A stretch of DNA of 64,000 nucleotides from Ornithinibacillus bavariensis (GCF_018333235.1 NZ_BORP01000004.1:62001-126000), one strand, 5' to 3'. Counted from the first letter of the stretch, positions 26,828 to 36,636 are shown. Notes: generated from the letters alone by a model not told the origin. A program made the numbers and translations.

Positions 26828-28054
26828 TCAATCTCCTTGAGTGATGGGTTGTGCTTTAGCAATATTTTCTTCAACTGTCATATATAAGTATAGTTTTACT
26901 TTACCATTCTCAACCGATTCATGCAAAATTTTTTCCGATACTATCTTCGCCTCTGGTCCCAATTGAAGCTGTAGCTCCTCCTTGGCTTGTTTGATACCTG
27001 CTTCCACTGCTTCCTCATGTGTCCGTACAATTTCGTGGTATTGTTTTTCGCTTAAGGTTGTCTCTTTAATGAATATAGGTAGTTCCCATCTTAAGAACTT
27101 AATCGGTGTTTGATTAGAATCATAATGTATTGCTTCAAATTCAGGTTTACCAAAGCCCCAAACTGGAAAAGTAAAATTATTGAATCCCAAAAAATACTTC
27201 TTTTCTTTTTTACCTGTAAGAAGTTCATAATTTTTCTTCAGAGGAATGGTAACATCGACCTCATACCACGTACTAGCAATAATTTCACCCTCGGCTGCAA
27301 CCTTAACAGGCTTCTTTTTATCCTTCCCATCTTCGTTTCCTGCATTATTATCTACTTCATTTAATATTCCTGAAACTAATACCTTACCAGGCTCCACATA
27401 ATCATTAATAGAAACTATTGGGAGACCTTTAGAGACGTACATTCGTTTAATAACACCTTTCTTAGCTGCCACAATATTCCTCGGACCCTCTACCTTGTCC
27501 TCTTTTACGACAATCTTTTCTACGCCCTCTAAATGATATGTTGTCCCTTTCTGATGAACACCCACCCATAATAACTCTGGTATATCCTCGGTCAACTTTT
27601 GCTGAATCTTTCCAGGAGGATCTAATGTAAAAATCCATGCTCCAGGGTGAACACCATATTCATTTAGTTGTTTGGATATCTTTTCTTCAATTTCCTTTGG
27701 AAGCTCGCCAGTAATTTCAACCTTCCAAATAATATTCGACATGAATAAAATGAAAAATATACTAGCAATAAACGAGAGTACAAATTCTTTTCTTCTAAAA
27801 AAACGAGAAAATAAAAACGGAAAACCTTTTCGTTCACGAAACGAAATTTTATACTGAAATTCACGTCTAATTCGTTTGACCTCGCGTAAATCGGATAATT
27901 TTACGTTTCCACTACAGGTTTTTTTGTTTTCTCTCTTAATATTCCAAACAGTTATGCCCCTACGAACACATTCCTGAAAGAACATTTCTGGCATGTGTCC
28001 TGATACAACAATTGTTACAAATCCCCTAATAAATGACCCTTGTATTTGCTTCAT
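26828..28054 (-). CDS. yqfD: Sporulation protein YqfD
   Basis: A 408-residue membrane-associated protein of the YqfD family, which is part of the mother-cell sporulation programme in Bacilli. A cytoplasmic N-terminal part (about residues 1-90) is followed by one membrane helix (about 92-112) and a large extracytoplasmic domain. Repeat-like beta strands include TYHLEGVEKIVVKEDKV and VAAKKGVIKRMYVSKG. GGAGGATGAG precedes the ATG. It lies 73 bp downstream of yqfC and just before phoH. The function is known only as sporulation-linked. In B. subtilis the yqfC-yqfD pair is under sigma E; I did not identify that promoter here. Confidence 0.9.
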   Translation of the reverse strand: MKQIQGSFIRGFVTIVVSGHMPEMFFQECVRRGITVWNIKRENKKTCSGNVKLSDLREVKRIRREFQYKISFRERKGFPFLFSRFFRRKEFVLSFIASIFFILFMSNIIWKVEITGELPKEIEEKISKQLNEYGVHPGAWIFTLDPPGKIQQKLTEDIPELLWVGVHQKGTTYHLEGVEKIVVKEDKVEGPRNIVAAKKGVIKRMYVSKGLPIVSINDYVEPGKVLVSGILNEVDNNAGNEDGKDKKKPVKVAAEGEIIASTWYEVDVTIPLKKNYELLTGKKEKKYFLGFNNFTFPVWGFGKPEFEAIHYDSNQTPIKFLRWELPIFIKETTLSEKQYHEIVRTHEEAVEAGIKQAKEELQLQLGPEAKIVSEKILHESVENGKVKLYLYMTVEENIAKAQPITQGD

Positions 28055-28126
28055 CTCATCCTCCTGGTTAGTAATATGATCAGGATTTATGATTCATCAT
28101 GATGACTTGTAGGAGGTCATTTCATT

Positions 28127-28408
28127 CTACGCGGGAATGAATTTAACCTCCGTAATTTTACCCTCTAATAAAATTTCTTCAGGGAGCATCATTTTTAGCA
28201 CAAATGATGAGCCTTTTATTTGAATATATCCCTTTGTAGTCTTTAATCGTAATTCATTATCTGTAAAGACAGAAAGGCCTTTATGGTTTTCAATATATAC
28301 ATGTAACTGGCCAATTATCGTCATTCTAGGTAATTCCATGACAACATCGGAAGGCAAGGAAAGATACTTAACTAGCCAGGGTCGTAATCGTTGTTGTAGT
28401 TTACTCAC
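28127..28408 (-). CDS. yqfC: Sporulation protein YqfC
   Basis: A 93-residue YabP/YqfC-family sporulation protein, short and beta-rich, with segments such as LPRMTIIGQLHVYIENHKG. It starts at a GTG (28408) with a long G run about 9 nt upstream. It is separated from the upstream gene by a strong terminator, so it has its own promoter, in line with sporulation-specific control. It lies just ahead of yqfD. Confidence 0.88.
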   Translation of the reverse strand: MSKLQQRLRPWLVKYLSLPSDVVMELPRMTIIGQLHVYIENHKGLSVFTDNELRLKTTKGYIQIKGSSFVLKMMLPEEILLEGKITEVKFIPA

Positions 28409-28463
28409 AAAAAGAGCCCCCCCTCACATACATATTTATGAAAAATAACATAAGATAAGAACC

Positions 28464-28503
28464 AAAAAACCCAAAAGCATTATGATATGCTTTTGGGTTT
28501 TTT
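28464..28503 (-). terminator. Bidirectional terminator between the 199-aa gene and yqfC
   Basis: A 12-bp stem (28469-28480 with 28487-28498) flanked by A and T runs, so it works on either strand. It ends the floA-side transcript on the minus strand. Confidence 0.9.
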
Positions 28504-28506
28504 AGT

Positions 28507-29106
28507 TTAGGATGACTGCTTTTTTCTTTCTGAAACCACACTGCGATAAGGTTTTCTAGCACGTGGTGATCCTAGAACCTCTGACATAATGATTCCATTA
28601 ATTAAGCCTTCTCGATTAAGCCCTGATTTTACATCTCTTTTAAATTGCATTTTATTTTTATTACCTGATGAAGATGCACTATGCTTAATCTCATCCTGTA
28701 TTTCAGTTCCTAATGAAATATCCATTTGATTAATTTCAGCAAGTGAGACATCTTCACTAATATTCATGCGATTTTTTAATTGTTCCATTTGGTTTTGCTC
28801 TTCCATGTAAATATTAGTTGTAGAAGTCGTATATACGGTGGATCTCGGTTCCTCTTCTATCTGTTCTTTTTCAACATAAACTTTCTCACCAGAGGATTGA
28901 TAAACCGTTTGTTTTGGCTTATGTTGACCTTCTGAAGGGGAAGGCACTGGTGCTTGTCTTGCTGGTTGTGTTGGATTCTGTTGTCTTGTTGGTTGCTGTT
29001 TGTTTTGTTGGCTTTTATTTGCACCTGTTAATACTCTGATAATTCCCATCACAATAATAGCAACAACAACAATATTACCCATTAAAAATTCAATTAAATC
29101 TTCCAT
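28507..29106 (-). CDS. Unknown membrane-anchored protein with Gln/Pro-rich linker
   Basis: A 199-residue protein located where B. subtilis has yqfB, though I cannot confirm homology. An N-terminal membrane helix (about residues 7-26) is followed by a low-complexity Gln, Pro and Thr-rich segment (about 33-66), then a charged helical region. The C-terminal end (SGLNREGLINGIIMSEVLGSPRARKPYRSV) looks conserved and folded. AGGGGGGAA precedes the ATG. It directly follows floA, so a role with flotillin or the nfeD unit is plausible but unproven. Confidence 0.65.
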   Translation of the reverse strand: MEDLIEFLMGNIVVVAIIVMGIIRVLTGANKSQQNKQQPTRQQNPTQPARQAPVPSPSEGQHKPKQTVYQSSGEKVYVEKEQIEEEPRSTVYTTSTTNIYMEEQNQMEQLKNRMNISEDVSLAEINQMDISLGTEIQDEIKHSASSSGNKNKMQFKRDVKSGLNREGLINGIIMSEVLGSPRARKPYRSVVSERKKQSS

Positions 29107-29145
29107 GTGTTTCCCCCCTTCAAGGTATGGTAGGCCAGATTATTT

Positions 29146-30144
29146 TTACTTATTATCTTCATTGTTTTCTTTTGAAAGTCTTCCGATAGAATCACGCATG
29201 TCTGTATCTGCATTTATATTTTCATAATTTAAGTAGTCCATGACACCTAACTTACCGGAACGTAAAGCTTCAGCAAGTGCAAGTGGTACATCTGCTTCTG
29301 CCTCAACAACCTTAGCACGCATTTCTTGTACACGCGCAACCATTTCTTGTTCTTGAGCTACTGCCATAGCACGACGCTCTTCGGCTTTAGCTTGGGCAAT
29401 CTTTTTATCTGCCTCCGCTTGGTCTGTTTGTAAAATAGCACCAATGTTTTTACCGATATCTACGTCTGCAATATCAATCGACAGAATTTCGAAAGCAGTA
29501 CCTGCATCTAATCCTTTAGCTAGTACAGTGTGTGAAATCATATCTGGATTTTCTAATACTTTTGCATGTGTTTCAGAACTACCAATTGTACTTACAACAC
29601 CTTCCCCAACACGAGCGATGATGGTTTCTTCACCAGCACCCCCAACAAGTCGGTCAATATTAGCTCTTACGGTAATTCTAGCTTTTGCTTTAACTTCAAT
29701 ACCATCCATCGCAATACCAGCAATAAATGGTGTTTCAATCACTTCTGGGTTTACACTCATTTGCACTGCTTCTAGTACATCACGACCAGCAAGGTCAATT
29801 GCTGCAGCACGTTCAAAGGATAGTTCAATATTAGCACGGTGGGCAGCGATTAAGGCATTTACTACCCTGTCCACATTACCTCCAGCCAAGTAGTGGCTTT
29901 CTAATTGATTTGTTTTCACATCTAGACCTGCTTTATGTGCTTTGATTAATGGATTAATAACTCTGCTTGGTACAACACGACGTAAACGCATACCTACTAA
30001 TTGTAAGATGCCAACGCGTACGCCTGCAGCTAATGCACTAATCCACAAAGTTACTGGAATAAAAGTAAATAAGATTGCAACGGCAATTAAAATAACTGCT
30101 ATTAGAATTACCGGCATAATCAATGATGCTGTTGCTTGATCCAT
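29146..30144 (-). CDS. floA: Flotillin-like protein FloA
   Basis: A 332-residue SPFH-like membrane protein that marks lipid-raft-type domains and affects the membrane quality of signalling and division proteins. A hydrophobic hairpin at about residues 8-45 anchors it. The SPFH core spans about 50-200, and a long coiled coil rich in Ala, Glu, Lys and Gln ([18 protein letters not shown]) follows near 240-300. GGAGGA precedes the ATG. It lies 51 bp downstream of nfeD, the conserved floA-nfeD pair, with nfeD upstream. Confidence 0.96.
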   Translation of the reverse strand: MDQATASLIMPVILIAVILIAVAILFTFIPVTLWISALAAGVRVGILQLVGMRLRRVVPSRVINPLIKAHKAGLDVKTNQLESHYLAGGNVDRVVNALIAAHRANIELSFERAAAIDLAGRDVLEAVQMSVNPEVIETPFIAGIAMDGIEVKAKARITVRANIDRLVGGAGEETIIARVGEGVVSTIGSSETHAKVLENPDMISHTVLAKGLDAGTAFEILSIDIADVDIGKNIGAILQTDQAEADKKIAQAKAEERRAMAVAQEQEMVARVQEMRAKVVEAEADVPLALAEALRSGKLGVMDYLNYENINADTDMRDSIGRLSKENNEDNK

Positions 30145-30195
30145 AATATTTGTCCTCCTAATAATGTATTTATTCTTATAGGTTAGTAAATAACC

Positions 30196-31527
30196 TTATA
30201 ATTCTCTTACAACTACTCGAACCCCTTCAACCTTAACAACCTTAATTGGTCGATTAATTGGAATGAAACTCCCATCAGAGACAACATCGACTCTTTCTTC
30301 ACGAATAAGGGCTACTCCCGAAGGTCTTAATGCTGTAGCACTAATTCCTTCCATTCCGATAAGGTCTAAACGATTTTGGTTCGAAACATAGCCTAATTCG
30401 GTAGTCGTCCGTTCGCGTAAAATGACGTGACGGAAAATACCTTTATCAAGGCCAATTCTTCTAAATAATATAACAGTAGCAATAATTGCTACTAAAAAGG
30501 CGATAGCAACACTCATTACCATTTCTGATATATTGGCCCCTGACATAAATAACGATCCGATGATCGCACCTACACCGAGAATGCCCAATATACCACCTGG
30601 AACAAAGAACTCTGCAATAATCATTGCAACACCTATTAGTAGTAAAATGATAGCTTCCATACCAGCTAAGCCGGCTACAACATGCCCGTAGAAAAATAAT
30701 ACTAATGAAATAAGGCCAATCGTTCCCGGGACACCGAATCCTGGTGAGTAAATTTCCACTATTAAACCTAAGCTAGCTAAGGATAAAAGAATAGGAACAA
30801 CAATTGGATTCGTGATAAATCTAGCAAGTCCTTCTGCAAACGAAACTTTATTCTCTACAACCCTTGCATTAGAAAGTCCAAGTTCATAAAGTAGTTCGGT
30901 TCGATCATCAACGATTCCCTCTGCATAGCCAACCTGAACCGCCTCTTTTGGAGTTAAGGTTAGAAATTCACCCTTGGGTGCATTTAGTTCTGGTAAATCA
31001 ATACTGGAATCAGCCATCGCTCGGGCATAAAGTGGGTCCCTGCCGCCAGCTTCTGCAGCACTCGTCATCGCTTTTAGCCATGCTGATTGAGCCTTCTTAT
31101 CAGCTGCTGTGCCATCACTATTAATAATCCCGCTAGCACCCATGGTTGCCCTTGGCGTCATATAAATAGTATCCGTATGTAAAGCAATATACGAACCGGC
31201 AGATAATGCCTGACTAATAATAAAGGAAGTAGTTGGTACTTCTAAATCAGCGATTAGGGTTCCAATATTATCAGCAGCTTCTACACTACCACCCGGTGTA
31301 TTAATTTCAAAAATAATATGGTCTGCTCCGTCTTCTATTGCTTCTTTCGTTGTACGAGCTAAGAAGGCCTCTAAACCACGTTCGACATTATGTTCAATTG
31401 GTATAACATAAACTAATTTCCCTCCACCTTCCGTATCTGCATGGACGAAAATATTTCCTTGATTCAGTAATAAAGACAGAACTACCATGATGAACAGAAG
31501 ATAAATTGTCAAACGTTTCCTTGGCAA
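30196..31527 (-). CDS. nfeD: NfeD-type membrane serine protease (long form)
   Basis: A protein of about 443 residues. A signal anchor is followed by a ClpP-like serine protease domain with FEINTPGGSVEAADN and the nucleophile region QALSAGSYIALHTD. Then come hydrophobic helices (about 255-400) and an NfeD OB-fold at the C-terminus (GVALIREERVDVVSDGSFI). It is the B. subtilis YqeZ counterpart and works with FloA. The frame extends to an ATG at 31584 without a ribosome site; AAAGGGGGTG lies before a TTG at 31527, so I take that as the start. The assignment of the catalytic Ser follows the NfeD family pattern SAGS. Confidence 0.88.
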   Translation of the reverse strand: MPRKRLTIYLLFIMVVLSLLLNQGNIFVHADTEGGGKLVYVIPIEHNVERGLEAFLARTTKEAIEDGADHIIFEINTPGGSVEAADNIGTLIADLEVPTTSFIISQALSAGSYIALHTDTIYMTPRATMGASGIINSDGTAADKKAQSAWLKAMTSAAEAGGRDPLYARAMADSSIDLPELNAPKGEFLTLTPKEAVQVGYAEGIVDDRTELLYELGLSNARVVENKVSFAEGLARFITNPIVVPILLSLASLGLIVEIYSPGFGVPGTIGLISLVLFFYGHVVAGLAGMEAIILLLIGVAMIIAEFFVPGGILGILGVGAIIGSLFMSGANISEMVMSVAIAFLVAIIATVILFRRIGLDKGIFRHVILRERTTTELGYVSNQNRLDLIGMEGISATALRPSGVALIREERVDVVSDGSFIPINRPIKVVKVEGVRVVVREL

Positions 31528-31695
31528 TATATACACCCCCTTTATTCTGTTATTTATACGATTAATATTGGTTTTAGGTTTCATAAATTTTCATTAATAA
31601 ACTCTATAAATAAATAGTATCATAGAATACGCTAGCAAGATAGGGAATTAAGCGACAAGTCCAAAGAGAAGAATATTTTTTTTGCACGGATAAAC

Positions 31696-31724
31696 TAAAA
31701 AACCCTTGCGAAATCGCAAGGGTT
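31696..31724 (-). terminator. Terminator of the rpsU-yqeY unit
   Basis: A perfect 10-bp stem (31701-31710 with 31715-31724) and a 4-nt loop are followed on the minus strand by six T residues, just after the yqeY stop. Confidence 0.95.
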
Positions 31725-31737
31725 GGTCGGGAATAAT

Positions 31738-32184
31738 TTAATTCAATAGCTCTTGAACTAATTTATTAATTTTTGAGCCGTCTGCCTTACCTTTTACCTT
31801 TGGCATAACTTGACTCATTACTTTACCCATTTCTTTTTTTGAAGATGCACCAGTTTCTTGAATCGTCTCTAAAACAATTGCCTTAAGCTCCTCATCAGAA
31901 AGCTGTTCTGGCATATATTCTTGAATAATTTTGATTTCCATTTCAAGTTTTTCAACAAGATCATCGCGTCCAGCTGATTTAAATTCTTGGAGGGAATCTT
32001 TTCTTTGTTTTAACTCTCTTGATAAAATTGTCAAATCTTCGTCTTCGGATAATTCACTTTTACCAAGTTTTATCGATTCGTTCTGTATTGAAGCTTTTAC
32101 CATGCGAATAACACTAAGTCTTTCTTTGTCTTTATTCTTCATTGCTTGCTTCATATCGTTGTTTAACCGTGATAATAATGACAT
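31738..32184 (-). CDS. yqeY: YqeY, GatB/YqeY-domain protein
   Basis: A 148-residue protein related to the C-terminal tRNA-binding domain of GatB, the amidotransferase subunit. Motifs include [20 protein letters not shown] at the start and [13 protein letters not shown] in the middle. An N-terminal helical domain is followed by the small tail domain. The function is unresolved. Its position directly after rpsU, 15 bp away, is conserved in Bacilli. GGTG lies before the ATG. It ends with a strong terminator. Confidence 0.92.
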   Translation of the reverse strand: MSLLSRLNNDMKQAMKNKDKERLSVIRMVKASIQNESIKLGKSELSEDEDLTILSRELKQRKDSLQEFKSAGRDDLVEKLEMEIKIIQEYMPEQLSDEELKAIVLETIQETGASSKKEMGKVMSQVMPKVKGKADGSKINKLVQELLN

Positions 32185-32199
32185 CTTCTAGCACCTACT

Positions 32200-32376
32200 T
32201 TAGAATTTACGCTTTCTAGCAGCTTCAGATTTCTTTTTACGACGAACGCTAGGTTTTTCATAGTGTTCACGCTTACGATATTCTTGTAGTGTTCCACTTT
32301 TAGCTACACTACGTTTAAAGCGACGAAGAGCATCTTCAAGAGACTCGTTTTTACGAACGCGAGTTGTATTTGACAT
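32200..32376 (-). CDS. rpsU: 30S ribosomal protein S21
   Basis: A 58-residue ribosomal protein of the small-subunit platform that contacts the anti-Shine-Dalgarno region. The sequence begins [20 protein letters not shown] and continues to a basic tail rich in Arg and Lys ([10 protein letters not shown]). The ATG at 32374-32376 is preceded by GGAGGG. The ORF is too short for many length cut-offs. It is followed directly by yqeY. The upstream gap of about 122 bp includes a perfect hairpin at 32414-32440. Confidence 0.96.
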   Translation of the reverse strand: MSNTTRVRKNESLEDALRRFKRSVAKSGTLQEYRKREHYEKPSVRRKKKSEAARKRKF

Positions 32377-32413
32377 GCTAATTTCCCTCCCTCCGAAGCA
32401 AAAAACAGATTAT

Positions 32414-32440
32414 AAAGGCATATGAGTGCCATATGCCTTT
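32414..32440 (-). terminator. Hairpin between deoC and rpsU
   Basis: A perfect 11-bp stem (32414-32424 with 32430-32440) around a 5-nt loop, with a short gap before a T run on the minus strand. It could end the deoC transcript or act as a leader of rpsU. The T run is not contiguous, so termination is less certain. Confidence 0.55.
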
Positions 32441-32498
32441 TGTAATTATAATATATTCATCTATCATCGGTCAACTGATTATTTTTTTCTTTTTTAAT

Positions 32499-33170
32499 TC
32501 AATAGTCCGATGAACCTTGACTGCCGTTTACAATTGCAATACCAGAGCTAGCACCAATACGTGTTGCACCAGCGTTTATCATTGCCTCAGCTGACTCAAC
32601 TCCTCTTACGCCTCCCGAAGCTTTAACTCCCATTTCAGGTCCAACGGTTTTGCGCATTAAAGCAATATCCTCCACTGTTGCTCCACCACCCGAAAATCCA
32701 GTGGAAGTCTTTACAAAATCAGCACCTGCTTCTTTCGCTAATTTACATGCCCTTACTTTTTCATCCTCTGTTAAAAGTGAGGTTTCTATAATCACCTTTG
32801 TTAATGCTTGTCCTTTTGCTGCATCAACCACTGCCTGTATGTCCTGCTTAACAAACTCATCATTATTGGACTTTAATTCGCCAATGTTAATAACCATATC
32901 TACCTCTGTGGCCCCGTCAACAATTGCCTGTTTTGTTTCAAAAACTTTGGTCGCTGTTGATGTTGCTCCTAATGGAAAACCAATCACCGTACACACCTTA
33001 ACAGGAGTATCCTTTAATTCACTGTAACATAATGAAACCCAATGGGGATTGACACAAACAGAAGCAAATTCATATTGCTTTGCCTCATTAACAATCTCCA
33101 AAATGCTTTCCTTAGTAGCGTCAGGTTTTAATAAAGTGTGATCAATATATTTCGCTATGTCTTTAATCAT
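32499..33170 (-). CDS. deoC: Deoxyribose-phosphate aldolase
   Basis: A 223-residue TIM-barrel enzyme that splits deoxyribose-5-phosphate to acetaldehyde and glyceraldehyde-3-phosphate in nucleoside catabolism. The Schiff-base lysine lies in [19 protein letters not shown] near residue 150, with VKASGGVRG near 182 also typical. It lies between rpsU and the dnaJ-mtaB cluster. In B. subtilis the deoC gene sits with nupC and pdp elsewhere, so its place here differs. GGAAG lies before the ATG. Confidence 0.95.
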   Translation of the reverse strand: MIKDIAKYIDHTLLKPDATKESILEIVNEAKQYEFASVCVNPHWVSLCYSELKDTPVKVCTVIGFPLGATSTATKVFETKQAIVDGATEVDMVINIGELKSNNDEFVKQDIQAVVDAAKGQALTKVIIETSLLTEDEKVRACKLAKEAGADFVKTSTGFSGGGATVEDIALMRKTVGPEMGVKASGGVRGVESAEAMINAGATRIGASSGIAIVNGSQGSSDY

Positions 33171-33457
33171 TTTTTACTTCCTTTCGTAAGATGTACGTAC
33201 CTCTTTTCGTATCATAGCATTTTCAAGTAGAAAATGCTAATTTAGGACTATGAAATTTTTGTCTAATTACTCATAGCAGCACAGAAATTAGGAGCAGTAG
33301 GATAATGATGTTTGATGTAAAGTGCATAGTTTTTCTTCGGGCATATTCCGAGAAAGCTAGTATGGTTTTGCCTATCGGGCTTATTTTCCGCATACACAAG
33401 CTTCAATTAGGAAACAGTGCTTTAATATAAATTAACAGATCTTCGTTTTCTTAAAAC
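33171..33457. other. Intergenic region upstream of deoC
   Basis: About 290 bp between deoC and the terminator of the mtaB unit. There is no credible gene. It must hold the deoC promoter. I looked for a DeoR or CytR operator and for a known riboswitch, and saw neither. Confidence 0.6.
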
Positions 33458-33490
33458 AAAAAAGCAAAGGGACATATCTCATCCCTTTGC
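33458..33490 (-). terminator. Terminator of the mtaB/heat-shock unit
   Basis: A 9-bp stem (33464-33472 with 33482-33490) followed on the minus strand by a T run, 18 nt from the mtaB stop. It marks the end of the long hrcA-to-mtaB cluster. Confidence 0.9.
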
Positions 33491-33507
33491 CATAGCTAGT
33501 TATCTAG

Positions 33508-34863
33508 TTATGCATTTGCCTTCATTCTTCCATGAGTTGCATAATCCATAATTCTAACAAATGTTCCTTCATTATATGGATAACCAGTCTTTGTTAGCTT
33601 AACACGTACGATTTTACCGATCATATCATGTGTACCTTCAAACTGAACCTTCAAGTAGTTGTCTGTATAACCAACTAACATATTTGGATTATCTTTATCT
33701 AGTACACGTTCTTCTGGAATCACTTCAAGTACTTCATTTTCATATCGTGCTGCATACTGTCTTGCTAACTCATCGTTTAAATCGATTAGTCGTTGCACAC
33801 GTTCATTCTTAACGTCTTCATCTACTTGATCTTCCATCCTTGCTGCTGGAGTTCCAGTTCTTCTAGAGAATGGGAAAACGTGAAGCTCTGAATAGCCAAC
33901 TTTTTTAATAAAGTTGTATGTTTCCATAAACTCTTCCTCTGTTTCACCTGGGAAGCCAACAATTACATCAGATGTAATTGCTAAATCTGGTAGTGCTTTA
34001 CGGATTTTTTCAACCTTTTGATAGTAGAAGCTTGTAGAGTACTTTCTTCTCATACGAGCTAGAACAGAATCAGAACCAGATTGTAATGGAATATGCAGAT
34101 GACGGACGATTTTTTCAGATTGATCCAATACCTCAATTACTTCATCTGTAATTTGACTTGCCTCAATCGAAGAAATTCGAATACGCTCAAGTCCATCTAC
34201 CTTTGATTCTAAGTCTCGTAGAAGCATAGCAAAATTATAATCATTTAAGTCCTCACCATATCCAGCAGTATGAATTCCAGTAAGAACAATTTCTTTGTAT
34301 CCAGCATCAACTAATTTCTGTGCTTGTGTTAATACACTCTCTGGATCCCTAGAACGAAGAAGGCCTCTAGACCAAGGAATAATACAGAAAGTACAGAAGT
34401 TATTGCAGCCTTCTTGTATCTTTAAGGAAGCACGGGTTCTATCGGAAAATTCCGGAACATCCATTTCTTCAAATACGCGGTTTTTCATGATGTTGGACAC
34501 ACCATTAATTGGTTCTCTTGTTTTCTTGTGCTCTTCAATGTACTGAATCATATTCTTACGGTCTTGTGTTCCAACCACAACATCAACACCTGGGATTTCT
34601 AGAATTTCACCTGGTGAGGTCTGTGCATAACATCCTGTTACACAGACAATAGCCTCTGGGTTATTACGTATAGCTCGACGGATAACCTGTCTGCTTTTTT
34701 TATCACCAGAGTTTGTAACGGTACATGTATTTATAACATAGACATCAGAATCATGATCAAAGTCTACGCGTTCATAGCCTTGTTCCATAAACATCCGCCA
34801 GATTCCTTCTGTCTCATAATGATTTACTTTACAACCTAATGTATGAAAAGCTACTGTTGGCAT
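33508..34863 (-). CDS. mtaB: tRNA t6A37 methylthiotransferase MtaB
   Basis: A 451-residue radical-SAM enzyme that converts t6A37 to ms2t6A in tRNAs reading ANN codons. Two iron-sulphur clusters are indicated: three N-terminal cysteines (LGCKVNHYE, INTCTVTN, VTGCYAQT) and the CNNFCTFC radical-SAM motif near residue 152. The C-terminal TRAM domain ends in the region RIMDYATHGRMKANA. GGGGGGC precedes the ATG. It is the B. subtilis YqeV homologue. It overlaps rsmE by 13 bp, so translation is coupled. Confidence 0.95.
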   Translation of the reverse strand: MPTVAFHTLGCKVNHYETEGIWRMFMEQGYERVDFDHDSDVYVINTCTVTNSGDKKSRQVIRRAIRNNPEAIVCVTGCYAQTSPGEILEIPGVDVVVGTQDRKNMIQYIEEHKKTREPINGVSNIMKNRVFEEMDVPEFSDRTRASLKIQEGCNNFCTFCIIPWSRGLLRSRDPESVLTQAQKLVDAGYKEIVLTGIHTAGYGEDLNDYNFAMLLRDLESKVDGLERIRISSIEASQITDEVIEVLDQSEKIVRHLHIPLQSGSDSVLARMRRKYSTSFYYQKVEKIRKALPDLAITSDVIVGFPGETEEEFMETYNFIKKVGYSELHVFPFSRRTGTPAARMEDQVDEDVKNERVQRLIDLNDELARQYAARYENEVLEVIPEERVLDKDNPNMLVGYTDNYLKVQFEGTHDMIGKIVRVKLTKTGYPYNEGTFVRIMDYATHGRMKANA

Positions 34864-35621
34864 GATGTGCCCCCCAATTCTTCTAAATGATAGGATATAC
34901 TTGATAGTGCATATAATGCTGCTGTTTCCGTTCGTAGGATTCTTGGTCCTAACCGAACAGGGATAAAGTCATGTTGCTTGAGTGATGTAACTTCCTCCTG
35001 TGAAAACCCACCCTCAGGACCGATACAAATCAGAATATGATCATCATTTTTCACCTGATTGATAACCGAGCTAAATGAATGAAATTCATTCGTTTTTGCC
35101 TCTTCTTCATATGCAAACAATTTTATATCGTATCGTTGACCCTCTTGGATTAGCTGTGATAAATTCATGGCTTGTCTTATTTCTGGAATTCGATTGCGAT
35201 GGCTTTGTTCACTAGCTTCTTTTACAATTTTTGAAAAGCGAATTAATTTCTTATCGGTTTTTCTAGCATCCCATTTTACTACAGATCGCTCAGCCTGAAA
35301 AGGAATAAATGCATAGGCTCCTAGTTCTGTTCCCTTCTGCAGGACTAGCTCTATCTTATCACCCTTTGGCAATCCTTGAGCAATTGTCACATTAACTGGC
35401 AATTCCGTATTAGACTCTAGCCATTCTAAAACCTCTGCAGTCACACTGTCCGTATTTAACTCTGTTATTTCGCAAATTGCAGCACTTGCATCAAGCTTAT
35501 TACAAATTATCTTATCCCCAGCTTGCATCCGCATAACTCGGATAATATGATGGGCATCATCGCCCTCTATGCTAATTGTATTATTTTGCCAGTTTGCTTT
35601 CGGAATAAAATACCTTTGCAT
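34851..35621 (-). CDS. rsmE: 16S rRNA m3U1498 methyltransferase RsmE
   Basis: A 256-residue SPOUT-fold methyltransferase. The N-terminal PUA-like domain is followed by the SAM-binding knot region (LICIGPEGGFSQEEV near residue 195 and VRLGPRILRTETAALYA near the C-terminus). The frame extends to a GTG at 35630, but AGGTG there points to the ATG at 35621 (MQRYFIPK), which also gives the usual length. It overlaps mtaB by 13 bp and sits 9 bp after prmA, as in the B. subtilis dnaK operon. Confidence 0.94.
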   Translation of the reverse strand: MQRYFIPKANWQNNTISIEGDDAHHIIRVMRMQAGDKIICNKLDASAAICEITELNTDSVTAEVLEWLESNTELPVNVTIAQGLPKGDKIELVLQKGTELGAYAFIPFQAERSVVKWDARKTDKKLIRFSKIVKEASEQSHRNRIPEIRQAMNLSQLIQEGQRYDIKLFAYEEEAKTNEFHSFSSVINQVKNDDHILICIGPEGGFSQEEVTSLKQHDFIPVRLGPRILRTETAALYALSSISYHLEELGGTSCQQ

Positions 35622-35630
35622 ATGTAGCAC

Positions 35631-36584
35631 CTACTTCTTTTGTGCAATAATTGACACCCAGTCTTCCAGCTCATTTATTTCCACTATGGTAAATCCTTGG
35701 TTTTCTAAATCATCGATAACCATTTGCTTTTTTGCTTGAATGATTCCAGAGGTAATAAAATAACCACCAGGTACTAAATTTTCTTTGGCATCTTTTGTAA
35801 ATTTAACGATTATTTCAGCTAATATATTGGAAACAATTACATTCGCTTTTCTATTTACACCATTTAATAAGTTGTTTTGCTTTGTATGAACAACTTGATC
35901 AACCTTATTAAGCTTAGTATTTAATTCAGTACTATTTACGGCTACCTCGTCTAAATCATAGGCATATACTTCATTCGCTCCTAGAAGTGCTGCAGCTATA
36001 CTTAGAACCCCAGAACCACACCCAACATCAATCACTAGATCATTTTTTCGAATGTATTTTTCTAATGCTTGTATGCTTAGAATCGTAGTAGGATGAGTTC
36101 CTGTTCCAAATGCCATTCCAGGATCTAATTCAATAATAACTTCCTCACTAGATTTCGGTGTATATTCTTCCCAGCTTGGTGTAATAGTAATCTTATCTGT
36201 TATTTTTGCAGGCTTATAGTATTTTTTCCAAGCCGTTGCCCAGTTTTCTTCATCTACCTCATTAATAGTAACGGAATTGGAACCAAGGTCAATACCATAA
36301 CTGCTTAAATTAGTTATTTCTTGCTTAATTTCCTCAACAGTTTCATGTAAAAAACTATTAGATGGCAAATATGCTTTCACATAAACCCCTTCTGGCGGAT
36401 AATCTTCAATACTTAGTTCAAAAATTTCTCCAAATACCGATTCTCTTTCCGTACTTAAATCTAATGGGTTTTCGATTACAACACCATTTGCACCCGATTC
36501 ATGCAGAATATTAGAAATAGGTTCTATTGCTTCATTCGTTGTGTGTATACAGATTTCTGACCACTTCAAATGAATCACGCTCAT
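35631..36584 (-). CDS. prmA: Ribosomal protein L11 methyltransferase PrmA
   Basis: A 317-residue class I methyltransferase that trimethylates lysines of ribosomal protein L11. An N-terminal ferredoxin-like substrate domain (about residues 1-115) precedes the SAM domain with VIDVGCGSGVLSIAAALLGA near residue 180 and VIVSNILAEII near 250. The family sequence normally begins at LKWSE, so a TTG at 36569 is a possible start; neither it nor the ATG at 36584 has a strong ribosome site. It lies 52 bp downstream of dnaJ. Confidence 0.92.
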   Translation of the reverse strand: MSVIHLKWSEICIHTTNEAIEPISNILHESGANGVVIENPLDLSTERESVFGEIFELSIEDYPPEGVYVKAYLPSNSFLHETVEEIKQEITNLSSYGIDLGSNSVTINEVDEENWATAWKKYYKPAKITDKITITPSWEEYTPKSSEEVIIELDPGMAFGTGTHPTTILSIQALEKYIRKNDLVIDVGCGSGVLSIAAALLGANEVYAYDLDEVAVNSTELNTKLNKVDQVVHTKQNNLLNGVNRKANVIVSNILAEIIVKFTKDAKENLVPGGYFITSGIIQAKKQMVIDDLENQGFTIVEINELEDWVSIIAQKK

Positions 36585-36636
36585 TTCTTATAATTTTCAT
36601 ATTTTTTATGTATGGGGGGTGTTATAATTAACACCC

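Noticed and set aside
29444-29893. 149-codon plus-strand frame opposite floA
   Set aside because: Antisense shadow of floA. No ribosome site and repetitive Ser/Thr/Ala composition.
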